DNA from: Longilinea sp964536805
GTDB taxonomy: Bacteria > Chloroflexota > Anaerolineae > Anaerolineales > Anaerolineaceae
Assembly (NCBI GenBank): GCA_964536805.1
Contig: CAZHYQ010000005.1
Location: 62,001-126,000, forward strand
DNA length: 64,000 nucleotides
Direction of reading: 5' to 3'
A program made the translations under genes and the position numbers. Of this stretch, positions 33,985 to 42,944 are shown in pieces (position 1 is the first letter of the stretch; the number at the start of each line of letters is the position of its first letter). The notes under the pieces are model-generated. The model saw only the letters and a program-made list of their open reading frames with translations. It had not been told where the DNA came from and ran no database searches.

Positions 33985-35204
33985 TTCAATTCCTGAAGCA
34001 ACGGAGCGATTTGCATTTGATAAATTCCTTCCCAACTGTAGTGTTGGCGCACATGCATGCGCATTTCTACAGTTGGATGGGATTGAATGTACCCGGCGAT
34101 GGAAGCGGCAATTACCCGGGGAGAATCATCCGGATTGAAATAATTTGCCCGGCCGTTCGCCAATGCCCGCAATGCTGGCAGGTCGCTGCAAAAAATGGGA
34201 ATGCCTGCCAGTCCAGCCTCCAGAATGGGAATGCCAAAGCCTTCCTCGCGGCTGGGCAGGAATAGCAAATCGCTTAGTTGGTAAAAATCGGGAATGGTAT
34301 TCTCAGGCAATCCCTCCGGGTAAAATTCGGCCAACAAATGCGCCGATCCTTGCAATCGCAATGTGGACCGGAGATCGATCAGCTCATTATAGTAATCAAT
34401 GTTGGTCGGGTTATGCGGTCCGGGCGGACCCGTGACGATGAGCGCCGCGGAAGGAAATGTGCGCTGAATCTCTGCCAGCGTATGCAACGCCAGCTCGATA
34501 TTTTTCCGGCGGGTCAAACGGACAGGCGTCAATAAGATCGGCCCGCAGCCGGTGAGGGATAATTCTTTTAATAAACGATAGGTTTCACGATGCAAACCGA
34601 GGAATTCGCTCAGGTCAAGCCCGGCCGGGATGACGGCAATATTTGTAGCCGGTATTTGAAAAAGACGGGCTAATTCGGCCTGCCTGGTATCCGAGATGGT
34701 CACCTGGCGGACATTTGGCCATGCAGTGCGCAGCAGATCCCACGGGTAACCATCGTGTAATTCCGGCAGGTAACGCGGCGAACTCCAGGCCGGATCGTGG
34801 TGCCAGGCAATGAGACGGGGTTTGTCGTTCTCCTGGCTCAAATGGAACAAAGCGGCTGTCAGTGCCAGGTTTTTGTGTAGCGAAAGCACATTGTGGGCGA
34901 TGAGGACATCGCTGCCGGCCAAGGCCTGGGCCAATTCTCTCTTGATCCGCTCAACCAGGTCATCGAATCCTTCCGGGATGATACCCTTATCAAGGCTGGC
35001 TTTTGCTTTTAGGATGTGCGGATGGCGCGAATCGATTAAAGGCAGAATCCGCACCGGGATATGAGCATCCCAGGTTTCACCGCGGCCAGCCAGGATGCGC
35101 ACAAAATGTCCTGCGCGGTGCAATTGCTGCGCTTGGTGCGCAATGACGGTCTCGACACCGCCGACGACTGGCGGTGCAGCATAATGTAAAAGGGTGATAT
35201 GCAC
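33981..35204 (-). CDS. GT4 glycosyltransferase of the glucosylglycerate locus
   Basis: A 407-residue GT-B glycosyltransferase. Seen: acceptor domain starting HITLLHYAAPPVVGGVETVI, and donor domain with LTPVRLTRRKNIELALHTLA and the EEGFGIPILEAGLAGIPIFCSD motif. Its stop overlaps the gpgS start (ATGA), so the two are made together. In some bacteria a GT4 enzyme extends the product of GpgS with mannose to give mannosylglucosyl-(3-phospho)glycerate; this gene is a candidate for such a step, which is inferred only from context. It begins at GTG 35204, with AAGGAGG 5 bp upstream. Confidence 0.85.
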   Translation of the reverse strand: MHITLLHYAAPPVVGGVETVIAHQAQQLHRAGHFVRILAGRGETWDAHIPVRILPLIDSRHPHILKAKASLDKGIIPEGFDDLVERIKRELAQALAGSDVLIAHNVLSLHKNLALTAALFHLSQENDKPRLIAWHHDPAWSSPRYLPELHDGYPWDLLRTAWPNVRQVTISDTRQAELARLFQIPATNIAVIPAGLDLSEFLGLHRETYRLLKELSLTGCGPILLTPVRLTRRKNIELALHTLAEIQRTFPSAALIVTGPPGPHNPTNIDYYNELIDLRSTLRLQGSAHLLAEFYPEGLPENTIPDFYQLSDLLFLPSREEGFGIPILEAGLAGIPIFCSDLPALRALANGRANYFNPDDSPRVIAASIAGYIQSHPTVEMRMHVRQHYSWEGIYQMQIAPLLQELK

Positions 35205-35443
35205 AGGGTCCTCCTTGACGCCGCTTTACGTATTCGCCCAATAATAATGGGTTGGCCATTGTGGTTTCGAGGAGCCTTGAAATCCAAGCGTTTGTCGGTA
35301 GGATGATCCGGAAGAGAAATAAATTCTTCTGTTGCCCGGATTGGTTCGGAACGGCGCTTAAATTCAGTATAGCGGTAATAAATAACCGCTGTCAACCGGG
35401 AGATAGGTCTTCCCGGTTTTGGAGGAGAAAGCATTTCTTCGGT

Positions 35444-36775
35444 TTAGCTTACCGGAAATAATGAATTGAAAGATTCAGGCGCGTAACGCTGAACCAGGTC
35501 TGACGAAATGGCATTCTGCTGGCAAATCTCGGCAAATAAATCGACGCTTGGGCGGCGAATGCGGGTTTGAGTCTCCACATCCAAGCCCCACAGCCCGAAC
35601 CGTTGCGACCAGCCGCGTTCCCATTCAAAATTATCCACCAGCGACCAGTGGAAATAGCCTTTGATTGGGTAATTAAAATTAATGGCTCGCCAGACCTGGT
35701 GCAAATGCTCGATCAGATAACGCGGACGAAGGTCATCTGTGGAATCTTCCACCCCGTTTTCAGTGATGTAAATTGGCAGTCCATAGGTATTTGCCCATTT
35801 CAACGATTCAAACATCCCTTCGGGGACATTGGCAATGAAACCGGTTTGACTTAATGCGGCGTCTTTTGGCAAATACCGCTTCATAAAGAAATCCCGCACT
35901 GCCAATGGAGAAAACTGGACCAGATCGCGGGTGTAATAATTGACGCCGACGAAGTCCTGCGTCCCGATTGCTTCGGGGATGCCAGCCCTTTGGGTGGAAA
36001 AACGCAATTGACCCGTTTTCAGCGTGCGAATGAAACTCTCGTTATAAGAATTGTGGGCAAATCTTGCCAGCGCCTGGTCAATTGGAGATGCAGGAGAGGC
36101 TGGTTTGAGCGAGCGGTAATTTACTGCAATGCCGATCGATGAATTCTTTTGAATCCGTTTTATGCTTCTATAAACGGCGGCATGCCCGCGGATTAAATTG
36201 CGCATCACAGCAAAAGCAGCCTGTGCGTCAGTCTTGCCCGGCGGAAAGTCGGTGCCCATATACCCGCTGACCACATAGACGTTGGGCTCATTGATTGTCA
36301 CCCACAGGGTGACATATTCCTTCAATGCCTCGACCACATGCGCTGCGAATTTTTCAAATAATTCAGGCGCGTTTTCCTGTTCCCAGCCGCCCTGTTCAGA
36401 AAACCACAATGGGTCGGTAAAATGGTGCAGCGTGATCATGGGAGTCAATCCGCGGGCCAGCATGCCGCGGATCATTTCTCGATAATGGTCGATTGCATCT
36501 TCATCCCATCGGTCCGGCCGGGGCTGAATGCGGCTCCATTCAATCGACATGCGGTGGGCGTTCTGATGCGTTTCGGCCGCACGGTCGAAATCTTCACTCC
36601 AGCGCCCGCTCCACCAATCACATGCCAAATTTGACCGGTCGCCGTTCAGAATGCGATCAGGCTGTGCTTCCCAGGCTGCCCAGTTATTATTGGCGTTGCC
36701 GCCTTCCACCTGATGGGCAGCCGTGGCAGTGCCCCATAAAAAACCGGCAGGAAAATTGTAGGTTGCTTGAGGCAT
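35444..36775 (-). CDS. GH1 family beta-glycosidase
   Basis: A 443-residue family 1 glycoside hydrolase with a TIM barrel. Seen: N-terminal FLWGTATAAHQVEGGN, acid/base Glu163 in TINEPN, nucleophile Glu339 in YITENGVED and the C-terminal GYFHWSLVDNFEWERG aglycone/glycone subsite. It cleaves beta-glucosides, beta-galactosides or related beta-linked sugars in the cytoplasm. A 239-bp gap separates it from the GT4 gene, so it may be transcribed apart. That gap holds no gene. The solute made by gpgS has an alpha linkage in known cases, so the GH1 enzyme is not expected to act on it. Confidence 0.92.
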   Translation of the reverse strand: MPQATYNFPAGFLWGTATAAHQVEGGNANNNWAAWEAQPDRILNGDRSNLACDWWSGRWSEDFDRAAETHQNAHRMSIEWSRIQPRPDRWDEDAIDHYREMIRGMLARGLTPMITLHHFTDPLWFSEQGGWEQENAPELFEKFAAHVVEALKEYVTLWVTINEPNVYVVSGYMGTDFPPGKTDAQAAFAVMRNLIRGHAAVYRSIKRIQKNSSIGIAVNYRSLKPASPASPIDQALARFAHNSYNESFIRTLKTGQLRFSTQRAGIPEAIGTQDFVGVNYYTRDLVQFSPLAVRDFFMKRYLPKDAALSQTGFIANVPEGMFESLKWANTYGLPIYITENGVEDSTDDLRPRYLIEHLHQVWRAINFNYPIKGYFHWSLVDNFEWERGWSQRFGLWGLDVETQTRIRRPSVDLFAEICQQNAISSDLVQRYAPESFNSLFPVS

Positions 36776-36891
36776 GGCTGTCCAGGCTCCTGATCGATGA
36801 GGGTTTTCTCATTATATACCGGGGTGATTAAGCGGTGGTGGTAAAGAGTATAATTATTTCGAAGAAACATGATAAAAAGGCTAGAGATATT

Positions 36892-37428
36892 TTGGAAACC
36901 AAGCTCGAGGTTTTGATTGGACCATTACTGCGCCAGCATGGGTTGAAACTGGCGGTGGCTGAGTCTTGTACCGGCGGGCTGGTCGGAGACCGCTTGACCA
37001 ATATTCCCGGCTCCTCCGATTATTACCTGGGCAGCATTACAGCCTATGCCTACGAGGCTAAGCGCCGTGTACTGGGTGTGAGCTCACAAACCTTGATAAA
37101 TTTCGGCGCCGTGAGCCGGGAAACTGCCATTGAAATGGCGCGCGGCGTCCGGTCAGCGCTGGTTGATGAAACACTACCCGAAAACGTGCTGGGACTGTCG
37201 GTGACCGGGATTGCGGGACCGGGCGGCGGCACAGCGGAAAAACCGGTTGGATTGGTTTGGATTGGCTTGAGTGCCCCTGAAGGCGATTGGGCATGGAGCT
37301 ATGTGTGGAACGATGACCGTATTGGCAACAAAGCTGCTTCAGCACAGCAAGCTCTCCAGTTGGCGGTCGATTACCTGATGAATAAGCTTTCGGTTGATAT
37401 GGAAAAACCTGAACGAGCGTTGTTATGA
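36892..37428 (+). CDS. CinA C-terminal-type amidohydrolase (PncC-like)
   Basis: A stand-alone CinA C-terminal domain of about 178 residues. Family members deamidate nicotinamide mononucleotide, a salvage step in pyridine-nucleotide recycling. Seen: LAVAESCTGGLVGDRLTNIPGSS with the catalytic Ser/Cys region, YLGSITAYA, GAVSRETAIEMARG, and the SVTGIAGPGGGTAEKPVGLVWIG core. The start is uncertain. TTG 36892 gives the family N-terminus; a GTG at 36835 would include a TATAAT (36849-36854) that looks like the promoter. It overlaps the next gene by ATGA. Confidence 0.9.
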   Translation: METKLEVLIGPLLRQHGLKLAVAESCTGGLVGDRLTNIPGSSDYYLGSITAYAYEAKRRVLGVSSQTLINFGAVSRETAIEMARGVRSALVDETLPENVLGLSVTGIAGPGGGTAEKPVGLVWIGLSAPEGDWAWSYVWNDDRIGNKAASAQQALQLAVDYLMNKLSVDMEKPERALL

Positions 37429-38678
37429 TTGAAAAAAAGCGCATCCTGATATTGACCGCTGACGCTGGCTTTGGCCACCGCAGCGCCGCTAACGCCATCG
37501 CCGCAGCCCTCGAACAAAACCATGCCGATGACTGCGAAGTGCAAATCATCAATCCGCTGGATGACCGGCGGGCGCCGTTTTACCTGCGCGATTCTGCTGC
37601 CGATTATGACCGGCTGGTGCGATCTGCGCCGGAATTGTATAAATTGAGTTACGATGCCAGCGATAGGGAATTCCCCAGTTTCCTGATGGAAAGCGTATTG
37701 ACCGTTGCGCTGTATGAAATTATGCGCGATTTAATCCGCTCTTTGGATCCGGATGCAATCGTTTCCACTTATCCGCTTTACCAGGCGCCACTGGCTTCAT
37801 ACTTTGCCCTTAACCGCTATTATGTGCCGTTGACGACCGTGGTGACGGATCTCGCGACGGTACACCGCCTGTGGTTTTCACCTAATGTGGAAATGTGCCT
37901 GGTGCCGACTGCCGAGGTGCAAGCGTTGGCTTTGAGCAATGGCGTCGTCCAAAATAAGATACATATAACCGGCATTCCGGTTTCGCCCAGTTTTGCCCAA
38001 AAGAAACGGCATAAGGCCGATATCCGCAAGGAATTAGGCTGGGAGGCACACTTGCCGACCATTCTGGCAGTGGGCAGCCGCCGGGTGGACCAATTGATGG
38101 AGAATTTGGACGTTATCAATCATTTTGGCAAACCGCTGCAGGTGGTTGCAGTGGCGGGCAAGGATGAAGAGCTATTCTCCCAGATGAAAGCCGTCGAGTG
38201 GCATGTTCCAGCCCATATCTATGATTTTGTCACCAATATGCCGGACTTGATGATGGCTTCGGATGCGGTAATTTGCAAAGCTGGCGGATTGGTGGTGACA
38301 GAATCGCTGGCCAGCGGGCTGCCCATGCTTCTGGTGGATGTGATCCCGGGGCAGGAGGAAGGTAACCGGGATTTTGTCCTGCGGAATGGCGCAGGCGATA
38401 TGGTCGAAACGCCGTTGGATATGCTGCAAACGCTGGCGCATTGGATGGCAAACGGGGAACAACTACTGAAAGAACGCGCCCGCAATGCCCGCAAATTGGG
38501 GCGCCCGAATTCAGCAGCAATCGTGGCGGATCTGGTATGGCGCTCGGCGCAGCGCGGGCCGGTAAACAAACGCTACCGTACGCGCATGGGCCGGACCAGG
38601 CTGATCGATTTATTGACCAATAACAATGTCCCCTGGCGGGAAATGCAATCCGAGGCGGTCAGTTCAATCGATGAATGA
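37425..38678 (+). CDS. GT28 glycolipid synthase (MGDG synthase/UgtP-like)
   Basis: A 417-residue GT-B glycosyltransferase of family 28 resembling monogalactosyl- and glucosyl-diacylglycerol synthases. Seen: N-terminal ILTADAGFGHRSAANAIAAAL, the lipid-side glycine motif, and the C-terminal donor site MASDAVICKAGGLVVTESLASGLPMLL with GQEEGNRDFV. It should transfer a sugar from UDP-sugar to diacylglycerol at the inner membrane face. The overlapping neighbours (ATGA upstream, 8 bp downstream) form a three-gene unit with no obvious metabolic theme. Donor sugar is unknown. Confidence 0.85.
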   Translation: MIEKKRILILTADAGFGHRSAANAIAAALEQNHADDCEVQIINPLDDRRAPFYLRDSAADYDRLVRSAPELYKLSYDASDREFPSFLMESVLTVALYEIMRDLIRSLDPDAIVSTYPLYQAPLASYFALNRYYVPLTTVVTDLATVHRLWFSPNVEMCLVPTAEVQALALSNGVVQNKIHITGIPVSPSFAQKKRHKADIRKELGWEAHLPTILAVGSRRVDQLMENLDVINHFGKPLQVVAVAGKDEELFSQMKAVEWHVPAHIYDFVTNMPDLMMASDAVICKAGGLVVTESLASGLPMLLVDVIPGQEEGNRDFVLRNGAGDMVETPLDMLQTLAHWMANGEQLLKERARNARKLGRPNSAAIVADLVWRSAQRGPVNKRYRTRMGRTRLIDLLTNNNVPWREMQSEAVSSIDE

Positions 38679-39387
38679 TAATCATTCCACGCAGCCACCG
38701 GTACTTGCCATCATATCGGCCAATTCTGAATGGCGAGTAGTCCGAAGTGTTTTTGAAACCTGCCCGGCCCAGACTGGTCCGTTCGGCGAATGGTTTGAAG
38801 CTATCATAAATAATTTGCAAGTCATCTTTTTGCATGGCGGCTGGGGAAAAATTGCCGCAGCCGCTTCGACCCAATACGCTGTGCAGCGCTGGCAGCCTGG
38901 ATTGGTGGTCAATCTCGGTACCTGCGGCGGTTTTGCTGGCAGTGTGGAACGTGGGACGATCCTGCTGGCAACCGAAACGGTGGTTTATGACATTATCGAG
39001 CAAATGGGCGATCCCCAGGCGGCTATCGATCATTACACTACCCGTTTGGACCTTTCAAGGCTGCCCCAACCGTATCCATCGCCTGTGTTGCCGGCCCGAT
39101 TAATCTCAGCCGACCGGGATATTCTGGCGGCCGAAGTGAAAGAATTACTAGATCGATTTCACGCGGTGGCTGCCGATTGGGAATCAGGCGCGATTGCCTG
39201 GGTCTGCCATCGTAATGTCGTACCCTGCTTGATCCTGCGCGGCGTTTCCGATTTGGTCTCAGAATTTGGCGGCGAGGCGTACCTTAATCAGGATGTATTT
39301 CACGAAGGCACAAACCTCGTGATGGGAAATCTGTTGAAAATCCTGCCAGCCTGGCTTAAGGCAGCCGAATCAATGAAGCCTGTGTAA
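38671..39387 (+). CDS. MTA/SAH nucleosidase-like phosphorylase-superfamily protein
   Basis: A 238-residue protein of the nucleoside phosphorylase/hydrolase superfamily. Seen: VVNLGTCGGFAGSVERGTILLA (the G-rich base pocket), ADWESGAIAWVCHRNVVP corresponding to the DMESA motif with Glu, and RGVSDLVSEFG with the catalytic Asp. These fit 5'-methylthioadenosine/S-adenosylhomocysteine nucleosidase. Sequence is rather divergent (Trp replaces Met in DMES), so the base specificity is not certain. ATG 38671 overlaps the previous stop by 8 bp; an earlier start at 38626 would extend into that gene. Confidence 0.8.
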   Translation: MNDNHSTQPPVLAIISANSEWRVVRSVFETCPAQTGPFGEWFEAIINNLQVIFLHGGWGKIAAAASTQYAVQRWQPGLVVNLGTCGGFAGSVERGTILLATETVVYDIIEQMGDPQAAIDHYTTRLDLSRLPQPYPSPVLPARLISADRDILAAEVKELLDRFHAVAADWESGAIAWVCHRNVVPCLILRGVSDLVSEFGGEAYLNQDVFHEGTNLVMGNLLKILPAWLKAAESMKPV

Positions 39388-39416
39388 GCGGGATGGAATG
39401 TTTCAGATGGATATTA

Positions 39417-39425
39417 TGATATAAT
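39417..39425 (+). promoter_or_regulatory. Extended -10 promoter of the ccm operon
   Basis: TGATATAAT: a perfect TATAAT (39420-39425) with the TGn extension. The -35 position is poor, as is usual for this promoter type. Transcription would start near 39432, giving a leader of about 155 nt before ccmE. Confidence 0.6.
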
Positions 39426-39587
39426 TTCGCGGGTGTAATCCGGACAATTATCACCAAAATTTACCATCAGGAAAACTGAGGCAAGGTTCTCAGGCGGATT
39501 TAATGTGGTTGTGACAAAATTTTCTTAAGCCCTTGATTGTTGTCCGTGTTACAAGAGCCTGAAATCACTGAGGAGGTTGAAGACCTT

Positions 39588-40100
39588 ATGGAGAATGCTG
39601 CTGTTGGAAGACCCGCTTCCCAGGGTCGTGCAAAGTTCATTATCGGCGGATTGTTAATTATTGCCGCTGTGATTTATCTCGTTATTTCATCCACCAAAGC
39701 CAGCGCACAATACTTCATGACCATAGCCGAAGTTAAGGCAAAGGGTGCCATTCTTGCCGACCGCGAGTTGCGTCTTTCGGGAGCTGTCCTGGGCGACACT
39801 ATTCAATATGACTCAAGCAACCTGCGCTTGTCCTTCACCATTGCCGATATCCCGGCTGATAATGCTGAAATTGAAAAGCAGGGCGGTCTAGCCGCCGTGT
39901 TGCATGCTGCGGTGATGGATCCGAACAGGGCAACCATGAAGATTGTCTACGAAGGTGTCCAGCCGGACCTTCTCAAGAATGAAGCTCAGGCTATCGTAAC
40001 TGGCAAACTCGGGTCGGATGGGGTCTTCTATGCCAAGGAATTGCTTCTGAAATGTCCCACCAAGTACGAAGAGGCCCTTCCCAATCAGGCTAACAAATAG
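39588..40100 (+). CDS. ccmE: Cytochrome c maturation protein CcmE, Cys-type
   Basis: A 170-residue haem chaperone, anchored by one N-terminal helix (residues about 16-34), with an extracytoplasmic OB-fold domain. It carries haem covalently from CcmABCD to the CcmFH lyase. Seen: YFMTIAEVKAKG, LRLSGAVLGDTI, VYEGVQPDL and the C-terminal KCPTKYEE. The haem-binding residue, His in the HxxxY motif of proteobacteria, is Cys156 with Tyr160 (CxxxY), the variant known from archaea and some other bacteria. ATG 39588 is chosen, with GGAGG 11 bp upstream; the frame is open back to a TTG at 39537. Confidence 0.92.
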   Translation: MENAAVGRPASQGRAKFIIGGLLIIAAVIYLVISSTKASAQYFMTIAEVKAKGAILADRELRLSGAVLGDTIQYDSSNLRLSFTIADIPADNAEIEKQGGLAAVLHAAVMDPNRATMKIVYEGVQPDLLKNEAQAIVTGKLGSDGVFYAKELLLKCPTKYEEALPNQANK

Positions 40101-40121
40101 CCTGTTTGTTTTCGATCTCTC

Positions 40122-40145
40122 ACCCCGGCGGAATGCCGGGGTTTT
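40122..40145 (+). terminator. Terminator-like hairpin between ccmE and ccmF
   Basis: A perfect 8-bp G/C stem ACCCCGGC / GCCGGGGT, 5-nt loop, then TTTT. It lies inside the ccm gene series, 21 bp after ccmE. Confidence 0.75.
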
Positions 40146-40174
40146 AATGGAAAAGTAAAACTATCGGAGAAAGC

Positions 40175-42232
40175 ATGCTGGCGAATTTTGGATTTGGCGC
40201 GCTTATCATTACCTTTCTGGTGGCATTGTTCGGCATTGGAGCGGCTGCATATGGAGGCTTGAAGAAATCAAGCCGTTGGGTGGAAAGCGCCCGGCTTGCC
40301 ATGCTCCTAACCTTTCCGTTGATTGCCTTGACAGCATTGAGCATCATTTTGCTGCTTGTCACACGCCAGTATCAGGTCCAGTATGTTTACAACGTAACCA
40401 GCAATACCATGCCGCTATACCTGAAAATTACAGCGTTGTGGGGCGGACAGGCAGGATCGCTCATCTTCTGGTCACTGTTGATGTCAGCCTTTGCCACGGC
40501 AGTCACATTGCGGCGCTGGGACCGCGACCGCGAATTTTTGCCATGGGTGATCGTGGTAGCCCTGGTTACGTTGGCCTTTTTCGTGGGCTTATCCATTTTT
40601 GTTGAAAATCCATTCGAGCGGTTTTGGATGAGCGCCAGCGGACGTGAAATTGTGGCCATGTTCCAGCCGGCAGGCGCAACCGTTTTAATACCCGATGATG
40701 GTCGCGGCTTGAATCCGCTGCTGCGCCACCCCGGCATGATCATCCATCCCCCAATGTTGTACCTGGGCTTTGTATCCTTCGTCATTCCCTTTGCTTTTGC
40801 CATCGCAGCGCTGGTTACCGGCCGTTCGGATGACCGCTGGATTCGGGTTACCCGCCGCTGGGCGCTGGTGGCCTGGTTATTCCTTTCCCTGGGTTTGATC
40901 CTGGGCAGCCGCTGGGCATATGACGTACTGGGTTGGGGCGGTTATTGGGGCTGGGACCCGGTTGAAATTGCCGCTTTCTTGCCGTGGTTAAGCGGAACCG
41001 CTTTCCTGCATTCGGTCATGATCCAGGAAAAACGCGGCATGTTCAAGCGCTGGAACATGGTGCTGATCATCATCACCTACTCGCTGGTTATTTTTGGCAC
41101 TTTCCTCACACGCTCGGGCGTACTCTCTTCGGTGCATGCGTTCGCGCAAAGCGCCATCGGCCCGTTGTTCTTTGCTTTTATCGGAATTACCTTCATCGCC
41201 TCGCTGGCGCTGCTGTTATTCCGGTGGAACGATTTGCGATCGTCGGGCCAGTTGAATTCGCTGCTCTCGCGGGAAGCGCTTTTTTTGCTCAATAATTTGC
41301 TGTTCATGTGCATCCTGCTGGTTTGTTTCTGGGGCATGATCTTCCCATTGGTTTCGGAATTATTTACCGGGCAAAAAGTGACCTTCGCGGCGACGTTTTA
41401 CGAAAGCACCACCGGACCTTTATTTGCCGGATTGCTGTTCTTAATGGGTATTGCGCCGCTTTCTGCCTGGGGCCATTCCACCATCCAGACGCTCGGGCGC
41501 GCCATTTGGAAGCCAACCCTTGTCTCGTTACTGGTGCTTGTCGCGGCCTTTGCACTAGGCGTCCGGTCGGTATGGGCGCTGCTGGCCTTCTGGCTGACCG
41601 GATTTGTGGCATCCGTAACGCTGTATGATTACACCCGCGCTGTTCTGGCGCGACACCGCCGCACGCAGGAAGCGCTTCCGCTGGCATTATGGAATCTGGC
41701 TGGCCGCAACCGCCGGCGCTACGGCGGTTACATCATCCACCTGGGCATAGTCTTAATGTCGTTGGGCATTATCGGCATTGAGATGTTTCAGACCGAAACC
41801 CAGGGGACGCTGAAAACCGGCGAGAGCATGTCGCTGGCAGGATACACCATTACTTTCCGCAGTCTGGCTGAGTGGAACAACCCGGACGGCCGGGATATTG
41901 CGCGCGCGGTGGTCGACGTGTACAAAGGCGATAAATACCTGGGGCAGCTCACGCCGCGGCGCGATTTCTATTATGACGCGCAGCAATCCATGACGATTCC
42001 AGGCGTGCGCAGTACCATGGAGGATGATCTCTACCTGTTGTTGGTCGATTGGGAGGCCTTCAATACCAATCAGGCTACCTTCAAGGTGTTCCACAATCCC
42101 CTGGTCAACTGGCTGTGGCTGGGCGGGTTTGTACTCATTTTTGGCATGCTGGTGGCTGCCTGGCCTGATAAGGAACCAGAAGCTGTGCGAAGGCGGATCA
42201 CGGAAAAAGCAAAAGTCCATTTGCCTGCCTGA
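40175..42232 (+). CDS. ccmF: Cytochrome c haem lyase subunit CcmF
   Basis: A 685-residue polytopic membrane protein, core of the system I haem lyase that attaches haem from CcmE to apocytochrome. Seen: the Trp-rich WWD domain GWGGYWGWDPVEIAAF near residue 250, LRHPGMIIHPPMLYLG with conserved His, HSVMIQEKRGMFKRWN, and about 14 membrane segments, with a soluble stretch near residues 545-650 (TLKTGESMSLAGYTI). Length is normal. The start at ATG 40175 follows GGAG. It is separated from ccmE by a terminator-like hairpin and from ccmH by about 160 bp without a gene. Confidence 0.97.
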   Translation: MLANFGFGALIITFLVALFGIGAAAYGGLKKSSRWVESARLAMLLTFPLIALTALSIILLLVTRQYQVQYVYNVTSNTMPLYLKITALWGGQAGSLIFWSLLMSAFATAVTLRRWDRDREFLPWVIVVALVTLAFFVGLSIFVENPFERFWMSASGREIVAMFQPAGATVLIPDDGRGLNPLLRHPGMIIHPPMLYLGFVSFVIPFAFAIAALVTGRSDDRWIRVTRRWALVAWLFLSLGLILGSRWAYDVLGWGGYWGWDPVEIAAFLPWLSGTAFLHSVMIQEKRGMFKRWNMVLIIITYSLVIFGTFLTRSGVLSSVHAFAQSAIGPLFFAFIGITFIASLALLLFRWNDLRSSGQLNSLLSREALFLLNNLLFMCILLVCFWGMIFPLVSELFTGQKVTFAATFYESTTGPLFAGLLFLMGIAPLSAWGHSTIQTLGRAIWKPTLVSLLVLVAAFALGVRSVWALLAFWLTGFVASVTLYDYTRAVLARHRRTQEALPLALWNLAGRNRRRYGGYIIHLGIVLMSLGIIGIEMFQTETQGTLKTGESMSLAGYTITFRSLAEWNNPDGRDIARAVVDVYKGDKYLGQLTPRRDFYYDAQQSMTIPGVRSTMEDDLYLLLVDWEAFNTNQATFKVFHNPLVNWLWLGGFVLIFGMLVAAWPDKEPEAVRRRITEKAKVHLPA

Positions 42233-42390
42233 GTAAGCTATGATGCGATGCTGCCGAAAGGATGATAAACCAGTGTGTTCCTTAGATCCCGGCGGTATTG
42301 GCAGCCAAGATTTCGGTAATTTTCAAGCCCGTTCAAACTTCGGCTTCTATCTCAATGTGGGCTTTTCGTTTTGCGAGGTCGGTGAGCAAG

Positions 42391-42921
42391 ATGTTGCAAA
42401 GAATTGATGATTTCCGGTTGCGTTATGGAAGAATCCTCAAGCTGGCTGGCTTGATTGCCCTGGCAATTATGCTATTTTCCGCCAACCAGGTTCTGGCGCA
42501 GAATCCGCAACCGCCAACCGATGACCAGGTCAACGCGGTTGCGAAAGAGCTGTATTGCCCGGTGTGCGAGAATATCCCGCTGGATGTTTGTCCGACCCAG
42601 GCTTGTGCCCAGTGGCGGGAATTGATCCGCTTGAAACTCTCGCAAGGCTGGTCTGCCGATGAAATTCGCACCTATTTTGCGCAGCAATACGGCGACCGGG
42701 TTTTGGCAATGCCGCCCTTGCAAGGCTTTAACTGGGTGTTTTATGCTTTGTTGGGCGTTTTCCTGGTGCTGGCGGTGGTTGTATACCTGCGGGTTGTACG
42801 CACCTTGCGAAATAAAACCGCTTCAACCCAGCCTACCGCTGCCATTGCTGTGGATGAAACACAGGCTGAATATCTCAAACGGGTGGAAGAAGAACTGCAG
42901 CGCCGTGAAAAAGGCAGTTAG
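42391..42921 (+). CDS. ccmH: CcmH/CycL-type thiol-disulfide protein
   Basis: A 176-residue protein with an N-terminal signal/anchor (residues 17-36), a short helical domain outside the membrane, and a second membrane helix near residues 110-130. It reduces apocytochrome cysteines for haem attachment. Seen: the redox motif in LYCPVCENIPLDVCPTQAC: Cys56 and Cys59 match the usual LRCxxC, and two further cysteines, Cys67 and Cys72, are extra to the classical motif. Conserved LKLSQGWSADEIRTYFAQQYGDRVL follows. ATG 42391 is used; the frame is open back to 42298 without a ribosome-binding site. Confidence 0.92.
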   Translation: MLQRIDDFRLRYGRILKLAGLIALAIMLFSANQVLAQNPQPPTDDQVNAVAKELYCPVCENIPLDVCPTQACAQWRELIRLKLSQGWSADEIRTYFAQQYGDRVLAMPPLQGFNWVFYALLGVFLVLAVVVYLRVVRTLRNKTASTQPTAAIAVDETQAEYLKRVEEELQRREKGS

Positions 42922-42944
42922 CCCGATATATAGGAGTTTCCCGG

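Noticed and set aside
33612..34265. A 217-codon plus-strand frame antisense to gpgS and the GT4 gene
   Set aside because: Both minus-strand genes are clear-cut by motif and overlap each other as ATGA. The plus frame is rich in Arg and Pro, with no start signal.
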